Origin: Siphonodentalium dalli | Lineage: Eukaryota > Mollusca > Scaphopoda > Gadilida > Siphonodentaliidae | Length of the DNA: 64,000 nucleotides | Assembly: GCA_032622095.1 (NCBI GenBank) | Contig: CP136061.1 | Location: 13,467,287 to 13,531,286, forward strand | Reading direction: 5' to 3' | Shown: positions 34,912 to 47,058 of the stretch, piece after piece | Layout: every line of letters begins with the position of its first letter | How positions within the stretch are numbered: position 1 is the first letter of the stretch | Notes under the pieces: generated by a model | Seen by the model: only the letters and a program-made list of their open reading frames with translations | Databases searched by the model: none | Told to the model about the DNA's origin: nothing | Made by a program: the position numbers and the translations under genes

Positions 34912-37900
34912 ACTATGGAAGTATAATAATACTGAAACATAATCGCAAAAGGGCCATAACTCCACTAAGAAACATTGGGCGGAAATCCGGACACCATTAT
35001 ATTTAGTATACTTCGATGCCTATATTCGCTAGAGATTTCGCGTTCCTACTGCAATCAGTTTCTGAGTATTTCGAAATAAACGGAAAACGACCTCAGTAGA
35101 AAAACAATATACTTCCTTGGTTACACCATGGAAGTATAATAATAGGGAAAATCATGATCTGAAAGAATCGCATTTTTGGGACGGAAATACGAAGTATGTT
35201 GATTATATGTTGTTCTTATCATGTGAGTGTTTATCTTATGTGTTTGTAAGTGACCCCACCCCTACCTCGAAATTGGGTAACGGGATTGGGAAATTATCAA
35301 ACCCGGCCCAAAATGCGAAGTTTGAGGGCCCGTAACTCAGCTATTTTTCAATGGATTTTAAAATTGTTTACAGTAATGTGATCAGCTCCTCACATAGATT
35401 GTTTGTTATAAATTTTGTCTGATTCGGAGACGGTTAACATTTTGGTTATTGGAAAGAATATGGGTCCAGATTCAAATGTTTTGGCCACAAATATCGGCCA
35501 TTTGTTAACGGATTTACGATCTGTTTTCAGTTTTGTGATCATCGTGTATGGTAGATGTTATATTCCAAGTTTCATCTGATTCGGAAAAGAATAAAAAAAA
35601 TGGTACCCCGGACCGCCCCTCCCCTGACCCACAACACTGAACCGACACTGGCAAAATTTGGCACACAGCGTGCTCTCTTCAGACCGCACGCACTGGGATA
35701 TCAAATGACATCCTAAGTTCGACATCTTCGGAGGAGATGTGTTCACAAGCACATGGGCCCAAATTTCAAATTTTGAGGGCCCGTAACTCTTGCATTTCTT
35801 CTCGGATTTCAAAAATCCTTTCCGGTACGGGTTCGTTTTCGTTCAGGGAATCCACATACTTAAATAGATGAATGTCAATCAAAACTTGTTTTTTCGAAAA
35901 TTTTGCCCCCACCCCAGCGTCAAAATATATGTCCGACCCTGTCCAATTTTCTTTCTCAAACTAAACTGACAACGATCAAAACGACTGTGAAATCCAAATG
36001 CAGTTATCTGGAATGATACGAGAGTACAGCCTAGTAAATCAAATAGAGGTTTGCCTATTAATGGGCGGTAACTCCGCAGGGAAAGCGCGGACACAAGTTT
36101 TGATGCCCGTGGGCAGTAGGGCATATCGAGGTGTGCATACGGTCCAATTTTCGATGCTCTGCTCCTTATAATTTCCGAGAGAGTAAAGTGACATTTTTTC
36201 ATATAAAGGGAGATAACTCAGCTGGGTAAACGCGGACAATATTCGTTGTATGCCGATAGGTTATAACTCATTGACCCCAACATATGTACAAACTTTCAGT
36301 TCGATACTCCCCATACTTTCAGATATTAGGGCGTTGCAAAAGTGTCGAGTATAATAACAAATAATAATGAAAAATAATCGTAAAAGGGCCATAACTCCGT
36401 CAAAAAACATTGCGCCGAATTCCGGATACCATTATATTTAGTAGACCTCCGATGCCTACATTCGCTAGAGATTTCGCGTTCCTACTGCATTTAGTTTCTG
36501 AGTATTACCAAATAAACGGAAGACGACCCCAGTAGAAAAACAATATACTTCCTTGGTTACATCATGGAAGTATAATAATGAAAAATAATCGAATAAGGGC
36601 TATAACTCTGTCTTGAAACATTGGGCCGAAATCCGGATATCATTATCTTTAGTAGACCTCAGATGCCTATATTCGTTAAAGATTTCGCGGTCCTGCTGCA
36701 ATTAGTTTCTGAGTATTTTCAAATAAACGGAAAACTACCCCAATAGAAAAACAATATACTTCCTTGGTTACACCATGGAAGTATAATAATAGGGCGAATC
36801 ATGAACTGAACAATTCGCAGTTTAGGGATGGAAAATATGAAGTAAGATGATAGTGTACTGTCCTTAACATTTGTGTGTTGATCTCAAGTGTTTATAATTG
36901 ACCCCACTCCTGCCTCGAAATTGGGTGACGGGATTGGGAAATTGTCACACCAGGCCCAAAATGCTATTTTTGAAGGACCATAACTCCGTGATTTTCCAAT
37001 GGATTTTAAAATTGTTTTAAGTTTTGTTATATGCTACTTACTGAGATTGCATATTATAAATTTCATCTGATTCGGAAAAGAAGAACATTTTGGTTATTGG
37101 AAAGAATATGGGCCCATAATCAAACTTTGAGTTCCAAAATCTCCGCCAGTTTTTAACGGATTTACGATCTGTTTTCAGATTTGTTATTAGCGTGTATGGT
37201 AGATGTTATATTCCAAGTTTCATATAATTCGGAGACGAAATAAATTTTGGTACCTCGGACCCCCCCTCTCCTGACCCACAACACTGAACCGACACTGGAA
37301 AATTTTGGCACACCGCGTGCTCTCTTCAGCCTACACACATTGGCGTATCAGATGACATTCAAACTTCGACAACTTCGGGGGAGATGTGGTCACAAGCACA
37401 TGGCCCAAACTGCAAAATTTGAGGGTATGTAACTCTTGCAATTCTTATCGGATTTCAAAAATCCTTCTTGGTTTCCGTTTGTTTTCGTTCAGGGAATGCA
37501 TATACTTAAATAGATGAATATCGATCAAAAAAACATTTTTGAGAAAAGTTTGCCCCCACATCAGTGTAAAAATATATGACCGACCCTGTTAAAATTTCTT
37601 TTTCGGACTAAACTGAGAACGGTCATCACGGCTATGGAAACCAAATGCAGTTATCTGGAATGATACGGGAGAACAACAGAGTACAATAAAATAGAGGTTC
37701 CCCTGTTTATGGGCGGTAACTCTTCAGGGAAAGCGCGGACACAAGTTTTGATGCCCGTGGGCAGTAGGGCATACCGAGGTGTACATACGGTCCAATTTTC
37801 GATGCTCTGCTCCTTATAATTTCCGAGATAATAAAATGACATTATTTCATATAAAGGGAGATAACTCCACGGGGTAAATGCGGACAATATCCGTTATGAG

Positions 37901-38220
37901 CCAAAGGCATAGAACTCATTTACCCCAACATACTTACCAAACTTGAGTTTTCTAGTACTAATACATTCCGAGATTTGGGCGTTGAAAAATACTGTAGTAT
38001 AATAATAATAATGAAAAATAATCGAATAAGGGCTATAACTCTGTCTTGAAACATTGGGCCGAAATCCGGATATCATTATCTTTAGTAGACCTCAGATGCC
38101 TATATTCGTTAAAGATTTCGCGGCCCTGCTGCAATTAGTTTCTGAGTATTTTCAAATAAACCGAAAACTACCCCAATAGAAAAACAATATACATCCTTGG
38201 TTACACCATGGAAGTATAAT
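34912..38220 (+). repeat. nested composite repeat: S-L-S-S-L-S
   Basis: Short units (S, about 215 bp: 'gggccataactc' to the hairpin ending 'ccatggaagtataataat') lie at about 34915-35136, 36358-36570, 36572-36790 and 38005-38218. Long units (L, about 1.2 kb) lie at about 35137-36355 and 36791-38003. Each L contains 'tttgagggcccgtaactc', 'gggcggtaactc' and 'gggagataactc' segments. L and S always meet at 'gtataataat'. Open frames within are repeat shadows. The array ends where the LINE begins. Confidence 0.8.
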
Positions 38221-40373
38221 TACTGTGAAACAATTTCTACATGAAAACAAGTACATAAATGGTAAAGTAAAAATTGCAGAAATATTCAATGAATTCTTCA
38301 CTAATATTGGACCTAACCTTGCGGCAAAGATAAACTCAACTAAAGATCCTAATGAATTTCTCCCAGTTCCCAAATTATCTTCATTTTATATTGAACCTGT
38401 TGGAGAATTAGAGATAATGAATATACTAAATAACATAGACTCAAAAAAAGCTGCTGGATTAGATGAATTTAATTGTGGTGCCTTAAAACAGTGTGCAGAA
38501 TTTTGTATTCAACCTCTGACATATATCTGTAACTTATCTCTCTCACTGGGTGTATTCCCAGAACAAATGAAATTTGCTAAAGTATCACCAATCTTTAAAG
38601 CAAAAGACCCAAGTGTAATTGGCAACTACAGACCAGTATCTGTACTACCGATCTTTTCTAAAATACTTGAAAAACTTATGAATAACAGACTAATTAAGTA
38701 CTTGGAGAAACATAAGATTTTATATAGTAGTCAATATGGTTTTAGGAAGAATCATTCCACAATTCTACCACTGACTGACCTCATAGAAAAAATAACTGGT
38801 GCCCTAGACAATCGTGAGCACACAATTGGGGTGTTCCTCGATTTGTCTAAGGCATTTGATACAATTAATCACAGTATAATGCTAAAAAAACTAGAGAATT
38901 ATGGATGTCGTGGGGTTGCACTGAAATGGTTTCATGATTATCTTACGCATAGAAAACAATGTGTCCAATATGATGGTCACATATCAGAACTCAATGAAAT
39001 TACATGTGGTGTTCCACAAGGTTATATCTTAGGGCCTCTTCTATTTCTAATCTACGTGAATGACCTTCCTAGTGTATGTAAAGATGTCAAACTGATTCTT
39101 TTTGCTGATGACACAAATGCATTTTGTTCTGATAAAGATATCCACAACCTATTTAACAGAGTTAACATTGAAATGGACTATATGAGTCAGTGGTTTGCTG
39201 CTAACAAATTGTCATTGAACATTGATAAAACAAATTATATGCTCTTCACTAATTGTTCACTACCTGAAGTATTACCAATACTTAATATAAATGACAAGAC
39301 CATCAACAGAGTGACGAATACTAAATTTTTAGGTGTCACTATTGAAGACAATCTATCTTGGGACAAACACATAAGTTTAATATGCTCTAAACTTTCCAGT
39401 AATGTTGGAATTCTGAGAAAAATCAGTGACTTTGTTCCTACTGCTACATTGAAAACCGTGTATTTATCGTTAATTATACCCTACCTGACCTACTGTAATG
39501 CAATCTGGAGCTCGTCAACCAAAAAAAATCTTACTAAAATCAGAAAATTACAGGAGAATGCCCTAAAAATTATCTCAAATGGTACTAGTAATATTTCCAC
39601 ATATTCCAGACAAGCCAAACTACTAATGCTTGATGACATTGGGAACATGCAGCTAATTAGAATACTGCATGACTACCATACACATGCACTACCCGATTCC
39701 TTATCAAAATTATTCACAAACCTAGCAGATATACATAGCCATAATACTCGCTCAAAATCAAAAGGTAATCTATATCATGAATTTAAAAGGACCAAACCCT
39801 CAAAAAATGCAATCTCAAACAAAGCCCGAGCATTATGGAATAGCCTCCCTGAAGATTGCAAATTACGCATTGAAACATGTATTGACTACCCCAAATATCT
39901 AAAAGATCACTTTATCAATAGCTATAATGTATCATAAATGACCCATATGTGTTAATCACCTTCTATATTATTCAAATTCACCAAAGGACAAAAAACAAAC
40001 AAAGCACCATATTCTTAGCCCAAATCAACTGAGATCCACTGGTAACTCAGTCACATTCTTACACATTCATTAAATTGAAATAATAATGTTTCAGGAAATC
40101 AAGTAACATATAGTTCTATTGCTTATGAGCGTATCTTCAACATATTATGCACACCATTTACCACCCCACCCCCTCCCCAACCTACATCTCTTTCTCTCTC
40201 TCAACTGTTCTTCTCCTCTTGCACTTGCACCCACATTATGTCTATATTATAATTATTGTATTATTATAGGGCTCTGACACATAAGCCATGGGTTCCACAG
40301 AGCCCCATTACCATATTGTAATTTATGTATACTGAGCATCAAATAAAATCACTTGAGTTTGAGTTTGAGTTTG
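38221..40373 (+). mobile_element. 5'-truncated LINE of CR1/L2-like type
   Basis: The element starts abruptly in the end of an S repeat and carries one reverse transcriptase ORF, a 3' UTR of about 430 bp, and a tail of three GAGTTT repeats. Tails of short tandem repeats instead of poly(A) are typical of CR1/L2-group LINEs. The endonuclease is missing, as expected for incomplete reverse transcription. No target duplication was found, again as usual for that group. Confidence 0.85.
38225..39937 (+). CDS. non-LTR retrotransposon reverse transcriptase (partial)
   Basis: A 570-codon frame, probably open further upstream in the full element. Reverse transcriptase blocks are in order: 'GNYRPVSVL' (133-141), 'GVFLDLSKAFDTINH' (202-216, first catalytic Asp), 'GVPQGYILGPLLFLIYVNDL' (262-281), 'LFADDTNAF' (292-300, catalytic Asp pair), 'LSLNIDKTNYMLF', then 'TKFLGVTIEDNLSW' and a thumb region. 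The usual QGS of the third block is QGY, a possibly damaging change. No internal stop, so the copy is young. The N-terminal apurinic-type endonuclease is absent. The printed start Met is not a real start. Confidence 0.9.
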   Translation: MKQFLHENKYINGKVKIAEIFNEFFTNIGPNLAAKINSTKDPNEFLPVPKLSSFYIEPVGELEIMNILNNIDSKKAAGLDEFNCGALKQCAEFCIQPLTYICNLSLSLGVFPEQMKFAKVSPIFKAKDPSVIGNYRPVSVLPIFSKILEKLMNNRLIKYLEKHKILYSSQYGFRKNHSTILPLTDLIEKITGALDNREHTIGVFLDLSKAFDTINHSIMLKKLENYGCRGVALKWFHDYLTHRKQCVQYDGHISELNEITCGVPQGYILGPLLFLIYVNDLPSVCKDVKLILFADDTNAFCSDKDIHNLFNRVNIEMDYMSQWFAANKLSLNIDKTNYMLFTNCSLPEVLPILNINDKTINRVTNTKFLGVTIEDNLSWDKHISLICSKLSSNVGILRKISDFVPTATLKTVYLSLIIPYLTYCNAIWSSSTKKNLTKIRKLQENALKIISNGTSNISTYSRQAKLLMLDDIGNMQLIRILHDYHTHALPDSLSKLFTNLADIHSHNTRSKSKGNLYHEFKRTKPSKNAISNKARALWNSLPEDCKLRIETCIDYPKYLKDHFINSYNVS

Positions 40374-41144
40374 TTTTATTCAACACTTGTGTATTGTTAT
40401 CTGTATCCACTGCCAGAATGTACATACACATTGAACCAATAACATAAAACAAGACAAAACTGTACTAACTTTTTAATATGTTGTATGTATCTTTGCACAC
40501 TACACAGTAGGAGACTATGTGTATCCAGTAGTCATCCATATGGATACTTCAGTGGAAGTAATCAAAAAGTAATCAAAATGTAATCATGATTACAGGTACA
40601 TTTGAAAGTAATCGATGACGATTACGATTACTTGTAATCAAGAAATGTCATGATTACTGATTACAGATAATTACTCCGAATTGTGTAAACGATTACGTTG
40701 ATTACCATTATTGATTACGATTACCCCAACCCTGGACTAAAGAATAAGTATGCAGGGAGTAAAATACCTTGCAAACAATTCTTATCTTTTGAATATGTTA
40801 TCGCATAAGCTGCTCCCTCAAAATACACCAATTAGTAAACATGGTCGTGCAAATCGAGCAAATCTTTCGCGGAATCGGATCTTCTACAGCTCGGAATGAG
40901 AATTTTGCTCGGGTGGATTGGGTTTTCGAGTAACAGACCCTCCACAGTGTGTAACAAATACATATACCAAATATGAAATTGGTTGACGTTTGTTCAAGTT
41001 ATCGCACTAACGGACATAAAATTGCTATAAACATAAACAAGGACAACAACTCTGGTTAGATAGTTTAGGGTAGGCCCGAATATGTGCCGCTGTCGCACGT
41101 GACCATAAACAAACATATCAAAGAATGTCAGAATCCATAAATAA

Positions 41145-41275
41145 CGGTTATACATGTTATATATGTTATAATATATGTTATATATGTTGTGTATGTTATA
41201 TATGTTTATATGTTATATATGATATATATGTTATATATGTTATATATGTTATATATGTTATATATGTTATTTATC
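41145..41275 (+). repeat. TATATGTTA minisatellite
   Basis: Around a dozen units of 9 bp. The corresponding tract in copy B is at about 54302-54382. Confidence 0.9.
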
Positions 41276-42011
41276 ATATGACTCAATCATTATTTACTTT
41301 GGAAAGTATGTCATAAATCAATTTCATATGAACTACTAGTTCATATCACCTGCCGATAATTTGATTGGTTAGTTGACAAAAAGTGTGTTCTGATAGGCTG
41401 AATGGCAGCCGGGGCTGAGCCATGTCTCTAACTAAATGCAGGTCAAATTCGCGCGCGTCAATCAACGCGATGCCGAAATTCTCGCAATTATAATCTTGAA
41501 ATATATAGTTTTGGACATTGTTATACGATAAATAGAATATGTAATTCGTATTTATCTAATAAACATACGATATAATGTCACAAACTGAAAACAGAATAGC
41601 GCACTTTATCTTCGCGTGCATATTATTTCTGCTAGTTCACCAGGTGTAGTTGGGCTTCCGGTGCAATGAAATGACGTCACATTAACCTTTTGCTGCCGAT
41701 GTCATATAGCTATTTAGTGATTTGTGTGCGTTTTGGACATCATTATCATTGTCAGCCAACATTCCCTCGTCTAACCATAACTCGGATTAAAAAAATGTCT
41801 TAAATGCCAATTAATGTTCGAGTGTCCAATTATTTCTTGATATACGGTTTTAATAACATTCTATGTCATAAAATATGATTCAAATACTATAATTCATCAC
41901 AATTTGAAACGTCTCTGTCCCAGAAGATGACCACAGAGAAATAGAAAACAGTTGACTCATAAAAACATTACCCCCGTTTGGACTCCCAGAATGCAACATA
42001 ATTCCAACTAA

Positions 42012-42084
42012 AATGTATTTCCAATGGAAGGGGAATAACTCTATCTTTAAAATATAGAGTTATTCCCCATACATTGGAAATAAT
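42012..42084. repeat. palindrome with ~33-bp arms
   Basis: Arms run from 'aatgtatttccaatgg' to 'ggggaataactctat' and return with one or two small indels around an AT-rich centre 'ctttaaaata'. Lies in the kilobase present only in copy A. Confidence 0.8.
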
Positions 42085-42453
42085 TCACTTTCGTCGGTAA
42101 CTCAACAAAAACAACAAGTTCACAGTTTAGTACACCGGATAAGTTGATAATACAATGTGTTGAAGCTTCCTCTTTCAAATGGTATACAATATGGCATATA
42201 TATTATATATGTGATCTGGGGGTTCGAACATTAAATGTGCCTTTAAAACAAAAATATACACGTTTTCATGTATTTATTAGCTTTTTACTGTTAGAAAAAA
42301 TTCGTCTAAGTCCAGAGTCTTATTTGTTTAAGAAATATTTCTTTACGTAGACAAACAACGCATAGTTAGTGAAACATCACTGCTCGCCTAATAGAAGCTT
42401 TTACTAGTTTCACGTCCCATTTATTGATTTAAGTTTGTTTTATTGAAGTTTTG

Positions 42454-42627
42454 GATCAAGTAATATAGTCTACAATTCGCCCCAGTTTATAGCGAAATTT
42501 ACAAAACTCGTCCAGTACATTAGGGTTGGGCCTCGCCAATGGCTCGGTCGAGACCTAATTTATTGGACTCGTTTTATAAATTTCGCTAACACGGGGGACG
42601 AGTTGTAGATTCTATTTATTACCTGGT
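42454..42627. repeat. foldback element with ~65-bp arms (copy A)
   Basis: Arms contain 'agcgaaatttacaaaactcg' and its complement. The centre is GC-rich, 'gggcctcgccaatggctcgg'. Also present in copy B at about 54570-54740, so the insertion predates the duplication. Confidence 0.8.
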
Positions 42628-43411
42628 AGGTTTTTCACAGTTCTCTATCCTGGAAACGCCTACATAATAAATGTTTATTATAGTATTACTTGCAATCCCA
42701 TCTCATCGATAATATACGCATTGTTTAAGTACGCAAAACATTGAGGAATTTACAAATCTTCCTTAACTCTGTATCAATTAATGTATCACTGGGAACTATT
42801 AAATATAATCAGCAGAGAGGCGCACGAAGATGGTAACTATTGACAATCAAACTAAGACAACATTTGCTGCCTAAGTTATCGGTGTTACCCTATGCAGATT
42901 GGTGCAAATTAAACCCCAAACAACACTGTTAATACCGGTAGTTAATCGAGTTATTAACCCTGAAATGTTATTATATATTTATCATTATATCACCAGTACC
43001 TGTGGTGTCCAGCCTTGGTTATACATATCTCATTATCGTTGAATGAGTCATTATTGCATAATGTTTGGTGTTTGGTACCAAGCTTTCGGCACCAGTCTTT
43101 TGAGTATCAAGCTTGAACTTTGTGGGTTTATCTGATGGAAATGATCAATTTAATAGCTTCAAACGTCGCCGATAAAAATATGAGGTAGTAATTGCAGTTT
43201 TAAATATGACTACCCATGTACATCGAATGTAAGATGTTGATATTATATGTGTGCTGAAAACACAGCAAAGGTGGGTACCACAAACACCCTTTGGTGAAGT
43301 TGGATACCCGACACAGCAACATGTGGCGACAATGACCCATTCACTCTTACATTCTTACTACACCAATATATATGAATATATATATAATTATATCAAGTCA
43401 TGTATGCAATT

Positions 43412-43766
43412 TCACACACAAAGGTCAAAATGGGTTTTGAATGTCTTTTTGGTGTTCTTCTCGAATGCTTCAACTTCAATCAAAGTTCCCGCAAAGTTCA
43501 TTTGCACATCAACTTCTCTGTCCTTTTCTCCTCTGAGGTCAGGCATCTCTACAGTTAGTGTATATAAACGCCAGCAACCTTCATCTGTGACCAATACTGG
43601 TTTTTTAATGGTTGATGTATATATGCGAATAACAACCCGTGTCTGTCCTATCTCCGATGGATTATAAGTATGTATTTTTCCAGGCTCATTAGCTTTCAAA
43701 ACGTCACCTACTGAAATGTGAACACTAAATGCGTCCTCACAACGTTCGACACCCTTGAACTCTATC
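43412..43766 (-). pseudogene. HSPA12-type Hsp70 C-terminal fragment (copy A)
   Basis: About 118 codons matching the last third of the copy B exon: 'CEDAF.VHI..GDVL.A.EPG.IHTY', 'PVLVT.EGCWR', 'GTLIEVEAF..NTKKTF'. The frame is open to a stop at 43412, but upstream coding sequence is replaced at 43766 by a ~170-bp tandem repeat. The nucleotide-binding part is gone, so it cannot be a working chaperone ATPase. Many substitutions separate it from copy B. Confidence 0.85.
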
Positions 43767-44215
43767 AAATTTTGCTCATATAAAGTTAATTTCTCGCCAT
43801 TTCATGACTATATAAAGCAAATTAAGCAACACAATCATATGTTTAATTTTTGTCATATGTAGCTGCTAGGTGGGGGGGGGGGGGAGATACTCAGGCCTGG
43901 GTATCTTCCCCCCTCACCCCAAATTCTTACTCGATCAAATTTTGCTCATATAAAGTTAATTTCTCGCCATTTCATGACTATATAAAGCAAATTAAGCAAT
44001 AAAATCATAGGTTTAATTTTTGTCATATGTAGGTGCTGGGTTGGGGGGGGGGGGGAGATACTCAGGCCTGGATATTTCCCTCCCCCCACCCCAAATTCTT
44101 ACTCTATTAAATTGTTCTCATATAAAGTTAATTTCTCGCCATTTCATGACAATATAAAGCAAATTAAACGATAAAATCGTAAGGTAATATTTTGACATAT
44201 TTATGCTATTGTGTG
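43767..44215 (+). repeat. ~170-bp tandem repeat with poly-G, three units
   Basis: 'ttgctcatataaagttaatt' recurs at about 43773, 43943 and 44114. The first two units carry a run of 12-16 G followed by 'agatactcaggcctgg' and a C-run. The G/C runs could pair or form quadruplexes. Confidence 0.85.
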
Positions 44216-44304
44216 AGGGGTTAAGTTAAACTTCAAAATATTTTATTTTTTTTAATAGCTTTCTCGGCATTTCTTACCATAATAATATAAAACTAGAGGT
44301 CAGA

Positions 44305-46150
44305 TTCCATGGAATCAGATATACTTCCATGGTATCCCATCCCATCCCATATGCATATATGTGTGTTCCTCTTTATGCGAATGCATATTGGTGCCTTATG
44401 ATCCGATGGTGCACTTGCATTGTCATTTCTAAATGTAATATATATTTTGGGACTTCTGTCTGTCTGTTTGTTTGTCTGTTAGCTATGACCGGGCAAACTG
44501 CTGGACGGATTTTGACAAAATTTTATAAATATGGGTACTTTTATTCAGGGAGTGTTTTGGACGGGTCAAATCGTGACCCCCGACCTGAACTTCCCCTTCA
44601 AAAAGGTCAATCCAAGGTCAAATCGGGCAAAGCAGACTGATTTCAACGAAATTTGATACCTAGGGTTACTTTTGTCCGGGGAGTCTTTTGTGTGGGTCAA
44701 ATTGTGGCCCCGACCTAAAATTGACCTTCGAAATGGTCAGTTCAAGGTCAAGTAAAACGAACGGATTTCGACAAAATTTGATACCTAAGGAAACTTTTGT
44801 CCGGGGAGTGTTTTGGAAAGGTCAAATCCTGACAATAGGTTACTTTTATAGTAGAGCGGGCATACCTATATAGTATATCGGTGAGCATGTTCATGCATTT
44901 GCCTTGCTTCTTGACAAGTCCGTTTGAATTTGCGTCATGAAGAGATGTTTTGATTTTGAGTAATATATTTCATCCGTTACAACGTTATACGCTACCAGGG
45001 TTAAACCGTCCAATCTAAATCTTTAAAAATCGTACTAATCTTGCGTTTAGATACTAGTTATGACATCCACTCGTCGAAAAGCTTTTATCTCGATATCTGA
45101 TTTTCGGAGTAATTTTCCCCATTTGATCTTCGGTGGAATTTGCCAAATATGAACCCACCCGACAAAAACACTCCCTTGAGCAGGTTGCGCTTATAGTAGA
45201 GCGGTCAAATTATGTAGGAGTACCTACAGTATACCGGCTTACATGTTCCTGCGTGAAACTCGCTCCTACATTAGCCCGTTTGGATTTGGGGCTAAAAATC
45301 GGCTAGTGATAGACTACGTAAGTATACATATTTATGATATATAGTGTTGTCACGAGTAAACCGTTCCATCTGAAAATTAGAAAATCGCCCTCTGGATGCG
45401 CGTGAAAACTAGCCATCAGATGTACTCGTCAAAAACAATTATCTCGATGTTTGAATCCCCCCCCTTTGCAATTTTCGTGGAATTTTCCTAAAGTCAAAAC
45501 CCACCCCGACTCGCATTCTCCGTTGAGCAGGTTACTTATAAAGTATAGCCGTCAAACTTTTGGGACGTACATACAGTATATCAACGTACCTGTTACGACA
45601 TTATCTTGCTCTCTAATTAGCCGGTTGGGATTTGGCGGGAAAAATAGGTGCAACATTTCCGTACCCAGTAACGCGGAAAGTTATGGGAAAACACATTTTT
45701 AAGCGGTACATTCGGGTCCGGATCACTCGTCCAATTCGGAATGTGCAATAAAAAATTGAGAGCGCTGCATTTTTTCAGATAAAGGGAGATAACTCCTCGG
45801 GGAAAACGCGGACAATATTCTTTATGCGACGATGGCATACAACTCTTTGACCCCAAGATACGTGCCAAGTGTTAATGTGCTACTCCTGGTACTTTTCGAG
45901 TAATAAGGGTTGCAAAAGTGTCCAGTATAATAATAATAACAATGAAAAATAATCGAAAAAGGGCCATAACTCTGTCAAAAGATATTGGACCAAGATCCGG
46001 ATACCATTATTTTTAGTAGACCTTAGATGCCTATATTCGCTAGAGATTTCGCGGTCCTCCCATAGTTTCTGAGTATTTACAATTAAACAGAAAACGGCCG
46101 CAGTAGAAAAACAATATACTTCCTTGGTTACACCATGGAAGTATAATAAG
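44305..46150. repeat. mosaic of mollusc-type dispersed repeats
   Basis: 44490-44870 holds three ~140-bp units of 'gatttcgacaaaatttgatacct' and 'gaccttcaaaaaggtca' (the 25.2-kb family, inverted). 44845-45660 holds three ~340-bp units starting 'tatagtagagcggtcaaa'. 45760-46150 is the end of an L unit and an S unit of the composite repeat. No gene. Confidence 0.75.
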
Positions 46151-46164
46151 TGAGGAAAAACAAT

Positions 46165-46260
46165 ATATGAGGGGGGAAGATACCCAGGGCGGGGGGAGAT
46201 ACCCCGGGGTATCTTCCCACCGGGGGGGGGGGAAATTCCCAGGGGGGGGGGAGATAAACT
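46165..46260 (+). repeat. G-rich block with 'agatacccaggg' units
   Basis: Multiple runs of 6-12 G and a short palindrome 'gataccccggggtatc'. Related to the G-rich units at 43.87 and 44.04 kb. Confidence 0.8.
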
Positions 46261-46261
46261 G

Positions 46262-46890
46262 TTACACCGGTACTTACATTGTGATAGACAGGTGTCACGT
46301 AATCATGATTAATTTACAGTATGGTGTCAATAATGATGAGGTGCCATGCAGATACAATCATCCTCTATGTTCTTATATTCATGGCTACACTACATGCTTA
46401 CTGGTATGTAACATATTGGCAAACATAACTTACAATACCCAGTATTTGTTTTAGAATTTATAAATTATAGCATCCCTGGGTCATATATATCATTATTAAT
46501 ATGATGAGTTTATTTGGGAAATTTTGATGTTGTTATAAAAATATATTTACATACTAAGTGTTGTCATCACTAAATCCAGCATTCTGATTGGTCGGCGCCC
46601 ACGTGGCTAGTTGCAGTTATTTCTCGGTGAATGCGCAACGCATCATAACACCAAGCTCATAACACCATCGATACGTCATTGGGTTTTGGAAAGACGAACG
46701 CGTAATGTTTTGGGCGCATTTGGACTCGCGCAGGATTGACTTAATACATCATCGGGTTTCAATATGAAGAGAAATTGTTCCTATTAACTTTTGCCAAGGG
46801 TGCTATTGGGTATTTTGTGCTGTTTTTGTCACGATACACTTTTCGATTTAAATACATTTACAAACGTGACTTTTTCGCTAAATGTATATA
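46262..46890. other. no feature recognised
   Basis: Short frames only; 'gttatatt' type AT-rich sequence. Nothing supportable. Confidence 0.4.
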
Positions 46891-47058
46891 AATATAAGGA
46901 TTAACTGTCATGTGGACTATTTTTATGGAGATGTAACCGTGAGGTAAGTGGTCATAACTTGTATGTAAAACCCTTCGGGTTTTACACAAGTTATGTCCAC
47001 TTACCTCACGGTTACATCTCCATAAAAACAGTCCACATGACACTTAATCCTTATATAT
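46891..47058. repeat. foldback element, ~80-bp arms
   Basis: Nearly perfect palindrome whose loop is 'acccttcgggt'. Arms run out to 'atataagga' and 'tccttatat'. Long enough to give an 80-bp double-stranded RNA if transcribed. Confidence 0.9.

Larger units (their letters stand above)
40733..43766. repeat. segmental duplication, copy A
   Basis: Directly repeats 53922-55858 in the same order: 'ggactaaagaataagtatgc', a TATATGTTA minisatellite, a long palindrome, and the HSPA12-type exon end. Copy A has an extra kilobase (about 41272-42343) between the minisatellite and 'acgtagacaaacaacgcata', and is truncated inside the exon. Confidence 0.85.

Noticed and set aside
42140-42350. 68-codon ORF near the copy A palindrome
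   Set aside because: No domain, and not conserved in copy B.
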